Source: Helicobacter sp. (lineage in GTDB: Bacteria; Campylobacterota; Campylobacteria; Campylobacterales; Helicobacteraceae). From it: a DNA stretch of 14,516 nt. The stretch lies in the NCBI GenBank assembly GCA_022766795.1, contig JALEPE010000010.1:1-14516 (forward strand), given 5' to 3'. A program made the position numbers and the translations under genes. Below the pieces are notes generated by a model. The model did not search any database, was not told the DNA's origin, and saw only the letters and a list, made by a program, of their open reading frames with translations. Of this stretch, positions 1 to 7,770 are shown piece after piece; the stretch's first letter is position 1; every line of letters starts with the position of its first letter.

Positions 1-4
1 TTCT

Positions 5-47
5 TTAGATTCCTTTGTTTGCGGATTCTAAGATTTCAAGAATCTTA
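5..47 (-). terminator. Possible hairpin(s) at the 3' end of the cupin gene
   Basis: Two overlapping inverted repeats lie at the stop codon of the minus-strand cupin gene. One has perfect 7-bp arms, TAAGATT (29-35) and AATCTTA (41-47), with a 5-nt loop. The other has 9-bp arms with one mismatch (5-13 and 23-31) and an 8-nt loop. They share bases 29-31, so they cannot both form fully. No clear U-tract follows on the minus strand, so a terminator role is only a guess. Confidence 0.3.
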
Positions 48-560
48 CTGCTTCACCTTGCTTTCTGCTTCTTTGATATAGCCCTCATATTCTGCATCAC
101 TCAAAAGCTCTAGCCAAGTAACATTCTTGCCATCTTTCTCGTGTGTAAGGGCGATATGCACACCCTTTTCTTTCAAACCCGCTCCGTGCCAATGCTCTGT
201 ATCAGAGGGGCAAAGCACCACATCACCAACCTTTGCAATTTGTGTAATCCCCGCTTTTGTGCCTGTATAAATCGTGCCTTGTGTAACAATCAGCGTTTGC
301 CCTGCGGGGTGCGTATGCCACGCTGTCCTAGCTCTTGGGCTAAAGGTAACTTCCCCACCACCATAATTACGATAATCTCCGCTTTTAAAAAGCATTTTGA
401 CGCTCACTTCACCGCTAAAGATTTTAGAATCCCCTTTGAATCCTCCAAGACTTCCCGCCTTTACCACCTCTTGCGTCTTTTGCATTTTTGCCTCCTGTGC
501 ATAAGTGATATTGGCGCAACCTAAAGTGGCAACCAAAGCCACAGCAATGAGTTTTCGCAT
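45..560 (-). CDS. Secreted cupin-domain protein, (R)-mandelonitrile lyase-like cupin family
   Basis: This is a 171-residue exported cupin. The start at 560 is preferred because AAGGAG (566-571 on the opposite strand) sits six bases upstream and residues 1-21 then form a signal peptide (MRKLIAVALVATLGCA, cleavage about A21). The cupin core covers about residues 65-145. Motif 1 is ARTAWHTHPAGQT with likely metal ligands His82, His84 and Gln88. Motif 2 includes GDVV and EHWHGA (His123, His125). This pattern is typical of the small manganese-type cupins annotated as (R)-mandelonitrile lyase or carboxymuconolactone-decarboxylase-associated cupins. The physiological substrate is unknown, and hydroxynitrile lyase activity should not be assumed. 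It is monocistronic as far as visible and has its own strong promoter of MerR-controlled type. Confidence 0.88.
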   Translation of the reverse strand: MRKLIAVALVATLGCANITYAQEAKMQKTQEVVKAGSLGGFKGDSKIFSGEVSVKMLFKSGDYRNYGGGEVTFSPRARTAWHTHPAGQTLIVTQGTIYTGTKAGITQIAKVGDVVLCPSDTEHWHGAGLKEKGVHIALTHEKDGKNVTWLELLSDAEYEGYIKEAESKVKQ

Positions 561-590
561 TTGTTCTCCTTGAAACAAAAAGATTCTGCA

Positions 591-621
591 ATTATAAAGC
601 CTAACACTTAGTGTTTGTCAA
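591..621 (-). promoter_or_regulatory. Promoter of the cupin gene, MerR-type spacing with a dyad in the spacer
   Basis: On the minus strand a perfect -35 TTGACA (616-621) and a perfect -10 TATAAT (591-596) are separated by 19 bp instead of 17. The spacer carries the inverted repeat AACACT-A-AGTGTT (plus-strand 603-615). A long 19-20 bp spacer with a dyad between the two elements is the hallmark of promoters that MerR-family regulators untwist to activate. The expected transcription start is near 584, giving a short leader with AAGGAG. No merR gene is in the window. Confidence 0.75.
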
Positions 622-802
622 GGGGTGTTGAAAAATTTTTAAAAATGTAGAAAATATAAGCGCGGGAGTATTTTTGTTGTAAGTCATATTTAAATAAAGA
701 ATTTAATGAATTTTTGATTTGTTTTAATGAATCTTTACAACTCATTTTGTAAAACTCTTAAGCTAAAATAATCTGATATTATAGCAAATACTTAAAAACT
801 CC

Positions 803-846
803 GCAATTTTAGTGATATCAAAAGTGCTTAAGAATTAAAATATTGC
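803..846 (-). terminator. Weak candidate hairpin downstream of tRNA-Arg
   Basis: GCAATTTTA (803-811) can pair with TAAAATATTGC (836-846), leaving a two-base bulge and a long loop. On the minus strand, downstream of the tRNA genes, the stem is followed by GGAG and five Ts. This could end the tRNA transcript but is weak. I see nothing else definable in 622-867. Confidence 0.25.
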
Positions 847-867
847 ACGGGATTCAATGTGGTTGGG

Positions 868-944
868 TGGTACGCCCAAGAGGACTCGAACCTCTGACCT
901 ACGGCTTAGAAGGCCGTTGCTCTATCCAGCTGAGCTATGAGCGC
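868..944 (-). tRNA. tRNA-Arg (anticodon TCT)
   Basis: Read on the minus strand this 77-nt gene folds as a complete tRNA. The acceptor strands GCGCTCA and TGGGCGT pair with one terminal G-U and one internal U-G. The D-arm contains AGCTCAGCTGGAT. The anticodon stem ACGGC/GCCGT encloses the loop CTTCTAA, giving anticodon TCT, which reads AGA/AGG arginine codons. The T-arm is AGAGG/CCTCT with loop TTCGAAT. Discriminator A and an encoded CCA end at 868. Confidence 0.96.
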
Positions 945-971
945 ATAACAATTAAAAAAAGATTAGAATTT

Positions 972-1049
972 TGGTACCAAAGGGGGGACTCGAACCCCCG
1001 ACCTCCGGCTTATGAGACCAGCGCTCTAAACCAGCTGAGCTACCTTGGC
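972..1049 (-). tRNA. tRNA with CAT anticodon, probably elongator tRNA-Met
   Basis: This 78-nt minus-strand gene folds completely. The acceptor strands are GCCAAGG and CTTTGGT, the D-arm contains AGCTCAGCTGGTTT, the anticodon loop is CTCATAA (anticodon CAT), and the T-arm is GGGGG/CCCCC with loop TTCGAGT. Discriminator A and an encoded CCA follow. CAT can be elongator Met, or Ile2 if C34 is modified to lysidine; the elongator reading is preferred but not proven. It is 27 bp upstream of tRNA-Arg and probably co-transcribed with it. Confidence 0.9.
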
Positions 1050-1075
1050 GTACCGAAAAATTAAAGATTGGATTC

Positions 1076-1090
1076 TACAATCTTATACTT
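1076..1090 (-). promoter_or_regulatory. Candidate promoter of the two tRNA genes
   Basis: The minus strand carries AAGTATAAG, with a -10-like TATAAG at 1082-1087, about 33 bp upstream of the CAT tRNA. The upstream stretch is T/A-rich with no clear -35, as is common for the main sigma factor in Campylobacterota. It lies between the tRNA pair and the 3' end of the hypothetical gene at 1108. Confidence 0.35.
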
Positions 1091-1107
1091 TAAAATATAA
1101 TAAAATT

Positions 1108-1716
1108 TTAACCGATTGTGTCAATTTGCACATTACCGCTATAAATTGCGTGGCTAAACTCCCTTAGAATCCGTTGGGTTTTAGCTTCGGTGTTTTTTCG
1201 TAAAATATCGTTATAATTGCTTGTTAAGCTTCTATTATAATTTTTTGTATAGATTCCGTCTAGGTTGTTTAAATTGTCTTGAAATTCCTTAGCAACTTCT
1301 TTCCAACCTTCTTGTGTAACACCTAGGAATCCTATTGCACTCTTTGTGTTTTGGTCTGCAACGGCTTGTTCTTGCTCTTTGATATGTTCTACGCTTGCAC
1401 TCAAATTTCCAGCGCGTGTTAGAATCTGCGCAACTGCAATTTTCTCATTAGGTGACATATGTGCCGTAATGCGCTCAAACGCCTTGTATTGTTCATCACT
1501 CATTATTTCTAGGCTAACTAAACCATAGGTTGTGCGCTCCGTATCTATGTCAATATTATCTGCGGAATCATCAGTTAGCTTAATGGGATTTGTCTTGCTA
1601 ACCGACTGCGCATTGTTGTTCTCTGCGGTTTTATCGCTTAGAAGCTTGTTTGCTTCGTTTAAGATTCCGCCTAAAGCACCCAATTTTTGCGAATTTAAAT
1701 TTTGATTTATAAGCAT
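1108..1716 (-). CDS. Hypothetical protein, 202 residues, family not recognised
   Basis: I do not recognise this protein. The chosen start is the ATG at 1716. A longer reading from a TTG at 1779 adds 21 residues but lacks clear support; an AAGGA lies about 11 bp upstream of the ATG. The product is soluble and has no signal peptide or membrane span. Residues about 25-65 are polar and low-complexity (Asn, Asp, Ser, Thr), likely disordered. Residues about 70-190 look helical, with many Glu, Gln, Lys and Asn, including MSDEQYKAFERI and a Q/E-rich stretch near 107-123. It stands alone between the tRNA pair and a divergent pgbA-like gene. A flagellar or cell-surface role is conceivable in this genus, but nothing in the sequence shows it. 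Confidence 0.7.
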   Translation of the reverse strand: MLINQNLNSQKLGALGGILNEANKLLSDKTAENNNAQSVSKTNPIKLTDDSADNIDIDTERTTYGLVSLEIMSDEQYKAFERITAHMSPNEKIAVAQILTRAGNLSASVEHIKEQEQAVADQNTKSAIGFLGVTQEGWKEVAKEFQDNLNNLDGIYTKNYNRSLTSNYNDILRKNTEAKTQRILREFSHAIYSGNVQIDTIG

Positions 1717-1854
1717 TTTAGAAAAAATCCTTTCAAAATTTTTAAACTTTTGCGGAAATTTAAGCAAAAAGGATTCCAACTTTATAATTTATTTGATAAT
1801 TTTAAATAGATTAAAAACTTAAAAAATTGTAAAAAATATATGAAAAATGCGCTA

Positions 1855-1881
1855 AATATTGCTACGCTTTAAGCAAATATT
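1855..1881. promoter_or_regulatory. Inverted repeat in the divergent intergenic region upstream of pgbA
   Basis: AATATTGCT (1855-1863) and AGCAAATATT (1872-1881) form an inverted repeat with one extra A in the right arm. It lies 67-93 bp before the pgbA start, between two divergent genes. It could be an operator or a chance feature of AT-rich DNA. A possible -10, TAAAAT, follows at about 1884-1889. Confidence 0.25.
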
Positions 1882-1947
1882 CATTAAAATTCAAGATTTA
1901 TTTATGTCTAAAAATACGCATTTGTTGTGATGTATCAAGGTTTGTTT

Positions 1948-2772
1948 ATGAAATGTTTTGGATTTGTTAAAGCTTGCTTGCTTGTTTCTCTTTTGGGTTC
2001 TGTTGTGTTTGCTTCGCCTTTTGGTAATAAATTGATTGTCCCTATTACCGAGCTTGATAAGGATTCCAAGCATTATGCGTATGTTCCTGCATTTGATTTA
2101 AAAGTGGGTGAGAGTGGTGAGATTCTGCGTTGGTTTACTAAGGAGAATTCTGCTATTGTTGCAAGAGCTGCAGTTGTGGAGATTAAAGATGGTTTAGCAA
2201 AGGTTGCTTTTGAGCCGCTTGAGGGATTTGAGCAGGGTGCATTTCCTGCACCTGTTCTTTTTCCTAAAAAAGGTGATGAGGTAATTTTCCGTTCTTTTAA
2301 TGATAGAGCGTTTTTAGTTGCACCCTCTCAAGAAATTTATGAGAAAATTAAAGCCGCGTATCCCGATGTAACTTGGCTGCATCCAGATTTATTAGCGGCG
2401 TATTTAATGGATGTGGGGCATTCATCACCTGTTAGAGGAGATTTTAGAAAAGTTTGCACGCAGTATGCTGCTGGAATTGTATATCTTGTGAATCTTAATG
2501 AGGGACAGGCATTGGATTGTCAAACATTTACACCAATTAAAAAAGACTATATTACCGGGCGCGCACCGATAGAGGAACGTATGTTGCCATTTTTCTCACG
2601 CATTGGCAATAATAATCAAGAATGGTTTATGTATCTCATCAATAGCGTAGAAACAAGGGATTATTATTTGTATTTTGACGCACTTTTAAAAGGTGAAATC
2701 ACAGATGAGGACGCGACATTTTTTGGGCGTGTAACAAAATATTTTACAAACCAAATTAAAAATATTTTCTAA
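1948..2772 (+). CDS. pgbA: Exported PGBA_N-domain protein (PgbA-like, without the long C-terminal part)
   Basis: The 274-residue product starts at the ATG at 1948, with AAGG seven bases upstream. In-frame GTG 1927 and ATG 1930 would disrupt the signal peptide. Residues 1-22 are a signal peptide (KACLLVSLLGSVVFA, cut before SPFG). The rest matches my memory of the N-terminal domain of Helicobacter plasminogen-binding proteins PgbA/PgbB, including the start GNKLIVPITELD, a mid-region WLHPDLLAAYL and two cysteines (in RKVCTQY and LDCQTF). The H. pylori proteins are much longer (about 450-540 residues) and bind plasminogen through C-terminal lysines. This one ends in KNIF, so plasminogen binding is not supported. 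It is the first gene of a seven-gene co-directional run, 8 bp before glcD, the same neighbour as in H. pylori (HP0508-HP0509). Confidence 0.82.
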   Translation: MKCFGFVKACLLVSLLGSVVFASPFGNKLIVPITELDKDSKHYAYVPAFDLKVGESGEILRWFTKENSAIVARAAVVEIKDGLAKVAFEPLEGFEQGAFPAPVLFPKKGDEVIFRSFNDRAFLVAPSQEIYEKIKAAYPDVTWLHPDLLAAYLMDVGHSSPVRGDFRKVCTQYAAGIVYLVNLNEGQALDCQTFTPIKKDYITGRAPIEERMLPFFSRIGNNNQEWFMYLINSVETRDYYLYFDALLKGEITDEDATFFGRVTKYFTNQIKNIF

Positions 2773-2780
2773 GGCGTGCT

Positions 2781-4160
2781 ATGACAGAACAAAATATTAA
2801 CGCTTTAAAAGCGATAGTTGGTGAAAAGGATTGCTTTAATGACAAGGCGCATTTGAGCGCATATTGTTATGATGCAACCAAAGAAAGAAAATATCCCGAA
2901 TGTGTCGTGTTTCCGCATAATGAGGAGGAAGTGAGCCAAGTGCTGAAGTATTGCAATACACACTTAATTCCTGTGATTCCGCGCGGTGCAGGGAGTGGCT
3001 TTACCGGTGGCGCACTTGCAGTGCAAGGCGGAGTGATTCTAGCCTTAGAAAAACATATGAATCAGATTTTAGAAATTGATATGGAAAATATGGTTGCGCG
3101 TGTTCAGCCCGGTGTCGTGAATATGCAGTTGCAAAAGGCAGCCGAGGCAGTAGGGTTGTTTTATCCACCCGACCCTGCAAGTGAGCATTACTCTACACTT
3201 GGAGGAAATGTGAGTGAAAATGCAGGGGGAATGCGTGCGGCAAAATATGGAATCACAAAAGATTTTGTAATGGCGTTGCGTGCGGTGTTGCCCAATGGAG
3301 ACATTATCCGCGCAGGTAAAAAAACGATTAAAGATGTTGCGGGTTACAACATAGCGGGGATTCTGATTGCAAGTGAGGGGACATTGGGTGTAATTACCGA
3401 GATTACACTGAAGTTGCTAAGCAAACCAAAGTATAAGCAAAGTGCAATGGGTGTGTTTCCAAGTATCCAAACGGCAATGAATGCGGTGTATAAAACAATG
3501 GCAAGTGGAATCACGCCCGTTGCGATGGAATTTTTGGATAATCTTAGTATTAGGGCAGTGGAGGAGAAATTCCATAAAGGTTTGCCAAAGGAAGCGGGTG
3601 CGATTCTCATTACAGAAGTAGATGGCAATTTGCAAGAAGAAATTGACTACCAAATCAAAAAAGTAGAGGAGAAGTTCCTAGAAAATGGGGCAAGCGAGTT
3701 TATCAAAGCAAACAATGAACAAGAAGCAGCGGATTTGTGGTTTGCGCGTAAAAATGCAAGTCCTAGCATTACCATTTATGGAAGTAAAAAGCTCAATGAA
3801 GACATTACCGTTCCGCGCTCTAAACTTCCAGAGTTGCTAGAGAGAATCGCAGAGGTTTCACAAAAATATGGTGTTGTGATTCCGTGTTTTGGGCATACAG
3901 GCGATGGCAATGTGCATACAAATGTAATGGTAGATGGCAGCAACCAAGAGGAGCTAGAGAAAGGACATCGGGCGATTGAGGAGATTTTTAAAATCACGGT
4001 GGAGCTTGGGGGAACACTTAGCGGAGAACACGGAATAGGACTTTCCAAAGCACCCTTTATGCACCTTGCGTTTTCTCAAGAGGAGATGCAATTATTCCGC
4101 ACTATAAAGAAAGCCTTTGACCCTAATAATATTTTAAATCCGGGCAAAATGGCGTTATAA
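2781..4160 (+). CDS. glcD: FAD-linked oxidoreductase GlcD (glycolate / D-2-hydroxyacid dehydrogenase subunit)
   Basis: This 459-residue flavoprotein belongs to the GlcD/D-lactate dehydrogenase family, which oxidises 2-hydroxyacids such as glycolate or D-lactate and passes electrons onward. The PCMH-type FAD-binding domain covers about residues 35-215. It includes PRGAGSGFTGGA (67-78), the PPDPASEHYSTLGGNVSENAGG stretch (129-150), and the KDVAGYNIAGILIASEGTLG stretch (184-203). The C-terminal FAD-oxidase domain carries FGHTGDGNVH (370-379), GEHGIG (415-420) and the ending DPNNILNPGK. AAGG precedes the ATG. No glcE or glcF subunits are adjacent, so it probably works alone or with unlinked Fe-S subunits; the substrate cannot be told from sequence. 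Full length. Confidence 0.92.
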   Translation: MTEQNINALKAIVGEKDCFNDKAHLSAYCYDATKERKYPECVVFPHNEEEVSQVLKYCNTHLIPVIPRGAGSGFTGGALAVQGGVILALEKHMNQILEIDMENMVARVQPGVVNMQLQKAAEAVGLFYPPDPASEHYSTLGGNVSENAGGMRAAKYGITKDFVMALRAVLPNGDIIRAGKKTIKDVAGYNIAGILIASEGTLGVITEITLKLLSKPKYKQSAMGVFPSIQTAMNAVYKTMASGITPVAMEFLDNLSIRAVEEKFHKGLPKEAGAILITEVDGNLQEEIDYQIKKVEEKFLENGASEFIKANNEQEAADLWFARKNASPSITIYGSKKLNEDITVPRSKLPELLERIAEVSQKYGVVIPCFGHTGDGNVHTNVMVDGSNQEELEKGHRAIEEIFKITVELGGTLSGEHGIGLSKAPFMHLAFSQEEMQLFRTIKKAFDPNNILNPGKMAL

Positions 4161-4179
4161 CAAAATAAAAGGAATGCAA

Positions 4180-4650
4180 ATGATTTGTGATGTGCAAAAA
4201 ATTCGCGAGATTCTGCCCCACCGCTACCCTTTATTATTGGTGGATAGAATCACGACAATTACCCCAAACCAAAGCATTGAAGGGTATAAAAATGTAACAA
4301 TCAATGAGGAAGTATTTAATGGACACTTTCCTGTGCAGCCGATTTATCCGGGTGTTTATATCATTGAGGGAATGGCGCAGGCTGGAGGCGTATTAGCCTT
4401 TGTAAGTATGTTTGGAGAGGAAGCACAAAATACAGGGGATAAGATTGTCTATTTTATGAGCATTGATAAGGCAAAATTTAGGAATCCCGTAACGCCCGGT
4501 GATAAGCTTGTGTATAAGTTAGAAGTCGTTAAGCACAAAGGTGGAATCTGGGTTTTGCAAGGCTATGCTTATGTAGAGGATAAACTTGTAGCAGAAGCAG
4601 AATTAAAAGCAATGGTAGTAGATAATACCGAGAAAAAGGCACAAAAGTGA
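4180..4650 (+). CDS. fabZ: 3-hydroxyacyl-ACP dehydratase FabZ
   Basis: FabZ dehydrates 3-hydroxyacyl-ACP to trans-2-enoyl-ACP in type II fatty acid elongation in the cytoplasm. The 156-residue product has the hot-dog fold signature: ILPHRYPLLLVDRI (11-24), then NGHFPVQPIYPGV with catalytic His49, and IIEGMAQAGG with Glu63. The start at 4180 is preferred because AAGGA is six bases upstream. An ATG at 4174 lies almost on the ribosome site and would add only two residues. The stop TGA overlaps the GTG start of lpxA (GTGA), so the two are translationally coupled, a common pairing that balances phospholipid and lipid A acyl supply. Confidence 0.96.
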   Translation: MICDVQKIREILPHRYPLLLVDRITTITPNQSIEGYKNVTINEEVFNGHFPVQPIYPGVYIIEGMAQAGGVLAFVSMFGEEAQNTGDKIVYFMSIDKAKFRNPVTPGDKLVYKLEVVKHKGGIWVLQGYAYVEDKLVAEAELKAMVVDNTEKKAQK

Positions 4651-5453
4651 GTGTAGCAAAATCAGCAAAAATTGCGCAAACTGCGATTATAGAAGAGGGT
4701 GCTATTATTGGTGAGAATGTAGAGATTGGGCATTATTGCGTGATTGGTAAAGATGTCAAGATTGGCGAGGGTTGTAAGCTCTACAATAATGTTACGATTC
4801 TTGGTAATACGACTTTAGGCAAGGGTAATGAGATTTTCCCTAATGCAACTTTGGGAACAAAACCGCAAGATTTGAAATATCACGATGAGCCTAATGTGCT
4901 AATCTTTGGCGATTTTAACAAAATCCGCGAATTTACGATGATAAATCCCGGAACTGAAGGCGGTGGCAGCAAAACAATCATTGGCAATCACAATCTGCTA
5001 ATGGCGTATGTGCATATTGCGCACGATTGCATTATTGGGGATTCTTGTATTTTAGCAAATGGCGCGACACTTGGAGGGCATATTGAGTTGGGTAGTCATA
5101 TTAATATCGGTGGCTTGACACCGATTCATCAGTTTGTAAAGATTGGAGATTATGCAATGATTGCAGGGGCGAGTGCGCTCTCGCAAGATATTCCGCCTTT
5201 TTGTATGGCAGAGGGGAATCGCGCAGTGATTCGTGGATTAAATTTGCATCGGTTGCGCAAAAATTTTGAACACCACGAGGTGGATAAAATTCATACCGCT
5301 TATAAGCGTCTATTTTTTGGTAATGCCCCCATTAAAGAAATTGCGCAAGATATTTTAAGAGAAGAAAAACAAGATAAAAATGTGATTAAAATGTGTAATT
5401 TTATCATTGCTTCCACACGTGGAATCCCATTTATAAGGAAAAATAATGAGTGA
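4647..5453 (+). CDS. lpxA: UDP-N-acetylglucosamine O-acyltransferase LpxA
   Basis: LpxA catalyses the first step of lipid A synthesis, moving a 3-hydroxyacyl chain from ACP to UDP-GlcNAc. The 268-residue protein has a left-handed beta-helix of hexapeptide repeats over about residues 1-190 (for example IIGENVEIG and VIGKDVKIG) and a helical C-terminal domain. The active site HIAHDC places the catalytic base at His126, and the substrate segment GGG (106-108) is present. The start is GTG, with AAGG seven bases upstream, overlapping fabZ by 4 nt. The end overlaps clpX by 8 nt. The order fabZ-lpxA-clpX matches H. pylori as I remember it. Confidence 0.96.
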   Translation: MSVAKSAKIAQTAIIEEGAIIGENVEIGHYCVIGKDVKIGEGCKLYNNVTILGNTTLGKGNEIFPNATLGTKPQDLKYHDEPNVLIFGDFNKIREFTMINPGTEGGGSKTIIGNHNLLMAYVHIAHDCIIGDSCILANGATLGGHIELGSHINIGGLTPIHQFVKIGDYAMIAGASALSQDIPPFCMAEGNRAVIRGLNLHRLRKNFEHHEVDKIHTAYKRLFFGNAPIKEIAQDILREEKQDKNVIKMCNFIIASTRGIPFIRKNNE

Positions 5454-6696
5454 TAGAGTTTGTGATTTTTGTAAATGCAAGGAATCCAATAAGAATCCTC
5501 TAGTTTCGGGTAATAACACTTATATTTGTAAAAACTGTATTATTGCATCTTATAGTTTGTTTTTTGATATAAACCATCAAGCAGATAAGGATATAGAGGT
5601 AATAGAGGAGGATATGGATTTAAAAATCGTTCCACCAAAAGAACTCAAGGCTGTTTTAGATGAGTATGTGATTGGGCAAGAAAAGGCAAAAAAGGTTTTT
5701 AGTGTTGCGGTGTATAATCATTATAAACGTGTTTTGCAGGGGAAAGCAAATGGTGATGATGATACAGAGATTACAAAATCTAATATCTTACTCATCGGTC
5801 CAACAGGAAGTGGCAAAACTTTGATGGCGCAAACTTTGGCAAAATTTCTCAATATCCCGATTGCAATTTGCGATGCGACAAGTTTAACAGAAGCGGGTTA
5901 TGTGGGTGAGGATGTGGAAAATATTTTAACACGTTTGCTCCAAGAGGCAAATGGCGATGTCCAAAAGGCGCAAAAAGGAATCGTGTTTATTGATGAGATT
6001 GATAAAATCTCTCGTCTTTCAGAGAATCGCTCTATTACGCGTGATGTATCGGGCGAGGGTGTGCAACAGGCACTTTTAAAGATTATTGAAGGTAGCGTGG
6101 TGAATGTCCCTCCAAAAGGTGGCAGAAAGCACCCCAATCAAGAATTTATCCAAATTGATACCAAAGATATTTTATTTATTTGCGGTGGAGCATTTGACGG
6201 GCTAAAAGATATTATTGAGCGCAGATTGGGTGGAAACACCCTAGGATTCCACCACCAAAAGGGCAAAAAGGTAGAAATTGAAAATATTTTAAATCAAGTG
6301 GAGCCAGATGATTTGGTAAGTTATGGCTTGATTCCTGAATTGATTGGACGTTTGCATATGTTTGCAACTTTAGAGGAAATCACAAAGGAAGCAATGATTG
6401 AGATTCTGCAAAAACCTAAGAACGCATTGACAAAGCAGTATCAAAAACTCTTTGCGCTTGATGGCGCGCAACTTACCTTTAAGCTTGAGGCGTTAGAAGA
6501 GATTGCGAATCTTGCCATTTCGCGTAAAACTGGGGCGAGGGGGTTACGCGCGATTATGGAGGATATTATGCTAGATGTAATGTATGATTTGCCAGAGCTT
6601 AAGGGTTATGAGGTTGTTATTACTAAGGAGGCAGTGTTAAAAGAAACAAAGCCGATATTGGTAAAACAGAAAAAAACAAGCAAAAAAAGTGCTTAA
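5446..6696 (+). CDS. clpX: ATP-dependent Clp protease ATP-binding subunit ClpX
   Basis: ClpX is the AAA+ unfoldase that feeds proteins to ClpP. The 416-residue product has an N-terminal zinc-binding domain with four cysteines (Cys6, Cys9, Cys28, Cys31). The AAA+ core has Walker A GPTGSGKT (118-125), Walker B IVFIDEID (179-186), the GYVG pore loop (151-154), the RDVSGEG segment (199-205) and the RKH pore loop followed by PNQEF. A C-terminal small domain includes SRKTGARGLRAI. The basic tail ends KKTSKKSA. The start overlaps the end of lpxA by 8 nt, and TAAGGA is about six bases upstream. No clpP is nearby. Confidence 0.97.
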   Translation: MSDRVCDFCKCKESNKNPLVSGNNTYICKNCIIASYSLFFDINHQADKDIEVIEEDMDLKIVPPKELKAVLDEYVIGQEKAKKVFSVAVYNHYKRVLQGKANGDDDTEITKSNILLIGPTGSGKTLMAQTLAKFLNIPIAICDATSLTEAGYVGEDVENILTRLLQEANGDVQKAQKGIVFIDEIDKISRLSENRSITRDVSGEGVQQALLKIIEGSVVNVPPKGGRKHPNQEFIQIDTKDILFICGGAFDGLKDIIERRLGGNTLGFHHQKGKKVEIENILNQVEPDDLVSYGLIPELIGRLHMFATLEEITKEAMIEILQKPKNALTKQYQKLFALDGAQLTFKLEALEEIANLAISRKTGARGLRAIMEDIMLDVMYDLPELKGYEVVITKEAVLKETKPILVKQKKTSKKSA

Positions 6697-6717
6697 ATCC
6701 ACTTAAAGAGAGAAAAG

Positions 6718-7752
6718 ATGTTAGTAGATAAAGTTATTGGTTGGTTCTCACACGATATTTCCATTGATCTTGGAACAGCAAACACAATTGTTTTAGTTAA
6801 AGGACAGGGGGTGATTATCAATGAACCTTCCGTTGTGGCGGTCCAAAATGATCGCTATGGAAAAAATAAGGTGTTAGCAGTTGGACACGAGGCAAAAGAA
6901 ATGGTGGGTAAAACGCCCGGTAGCATTATGGCTGTGCGTCCGATGAAAGATGGGGTGATTGCAGATTTTGATATGACAGAGAAAATGATTCGTCATTTCA
7001 TTGAGAAAGCACACCGCAGAAAAGCATTAATGCGCCCTAGAATCATTGTCTGTGTGCCTTATGGATTAACAGGGGTTGAGCGCAAAGCCGTAAGAGAATC
7101 TGCAATTAGTGCGGGCGCTAGAGAGGTGTTTTTGATTGAAGAGCCAATGGCGGCGGCGATTGGTGCAGGTTTGCCTGTTAAAGAACCTAAAGGAAGTTTG
7201 GTTGTAGATATTGGTGGAGGGACAACTGAAATTGGTGTGATTTCATTAGGTGGGCTTGTGATTTCTAAGTCTTTGCGGACTGCAGGAGATAAGCTAGATA
7301 TGGCGGTGGTGGATTATGTGCGCCGCAAATATAGTCTATTGATTGGTGAGAGGACAGGAGAGGAAATTAAGATTCAAATTGGCTCGGCAATAAGCCTTGA
7401 TGAGCCGCTAACTATGCAGGTTAAAGGGCGCGATCAAGTGAGTGGATTATTAAATTCTATTGAGCTTACAAGTGAGGATGTGCGTGAAGCAATGAAGGAA
7501 ACATTAAAAGAAATTTCTAATGCTCTAAAAGATGTGCTAGAACAAATGCCGCCAGATTTAGCGGGGGATATTGTGGAGAATGGAATCGTTCTCACAGGCG
7601 GTGGAGCATTGATTCGTGGGCTTGATAAATATTTATCTGATATTGTTAAGCTTCCTGTTTATGTGGGTGATGAGCCGCTACTTTGCGTGGCAAAAGGTAC
7701 GGGCAAGGCATTAGAAGAAATTGATGTTTTACAGCAACTTGCGTATGAATAA
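6718..7752 (+). CDS. mreB: Rod-shape-determining actin homologue MreB
   Basis: MreB is the bacterial actin that forms membrane-associated filaments guiding cell-wall synthesis and cell shape. The 344-residue protein is the usual length. It starts with a short amphipathic segment (MLVDKVIGWF), then the first phosphate motif IDLGTANT (16-23), EEPMAAAIGAGLP in the middle, the second phosphate motif VDIGGGTTEIGV, and LTGGGALIRGLD near the C-terminus. It begins 21 bp after clpX and is followed 18 bp later by mreC. The mreB-mreC pair downstream of clpX is the same in H. pylori. It is the housekeeping MreB, not a MamK-type filament gene. Confidence 0.97.
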   Translation: MLVDKVIGWFSHDISIDLGTANTIVLVKGQGVIINEPSVVAVQNDRYGKNKVLAVGHEAKEMVGKTPGSIMAVRPMKDGVIADFDMTEKMIRHFIEKAHRRKALMRPRIIVCVPYGLTGVERKAVRESAISAGAREVFLIEEPMAAAIGAGLPVKEPKGSLVVDIGGGTTEIGVISLGGLVISKSLRTAGDKLDMAVVDYVRRKYSLLIGERTGEEIKIQIGSAISLDEPLTMQVKGRDQVSGLLNSIELTSEDVREAMKETLKEISNALKDVLEQMPPDLAGDIVENGIVLTGGGALIRGLDKYLSDIVKLPVYVGDEPLLCVAKGTGKALEEIDVLQQLAYE

Positions 7753-7770
7753 TTGGTTTTAAGGGTTTAG

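Noticed and set aside
676..741. Inverted repeat GTTGTAA (676-682) / TTACAAC (735-741)
   Set aside because: The arms are 52 nt apart, short and in AT-rich DNA, with no gene clearly affected.
843..1064. Plus-strand frame of 73 codons covering 843-1064
   Set aside because: It lies across both tRNA genes read on the wrong strand; the PRGLEPLTYG-type translation is a well-known artefact of tRNA complements.
6718..7752. MreB as a MamK-like filament serving the iron compartment
   Set aside because: It sits in the conserved clpX-mreB-mreC order, has standard MreB motifs and precedes mreC; it is the housekeeping shape gene and only by chance neighbours the operon.
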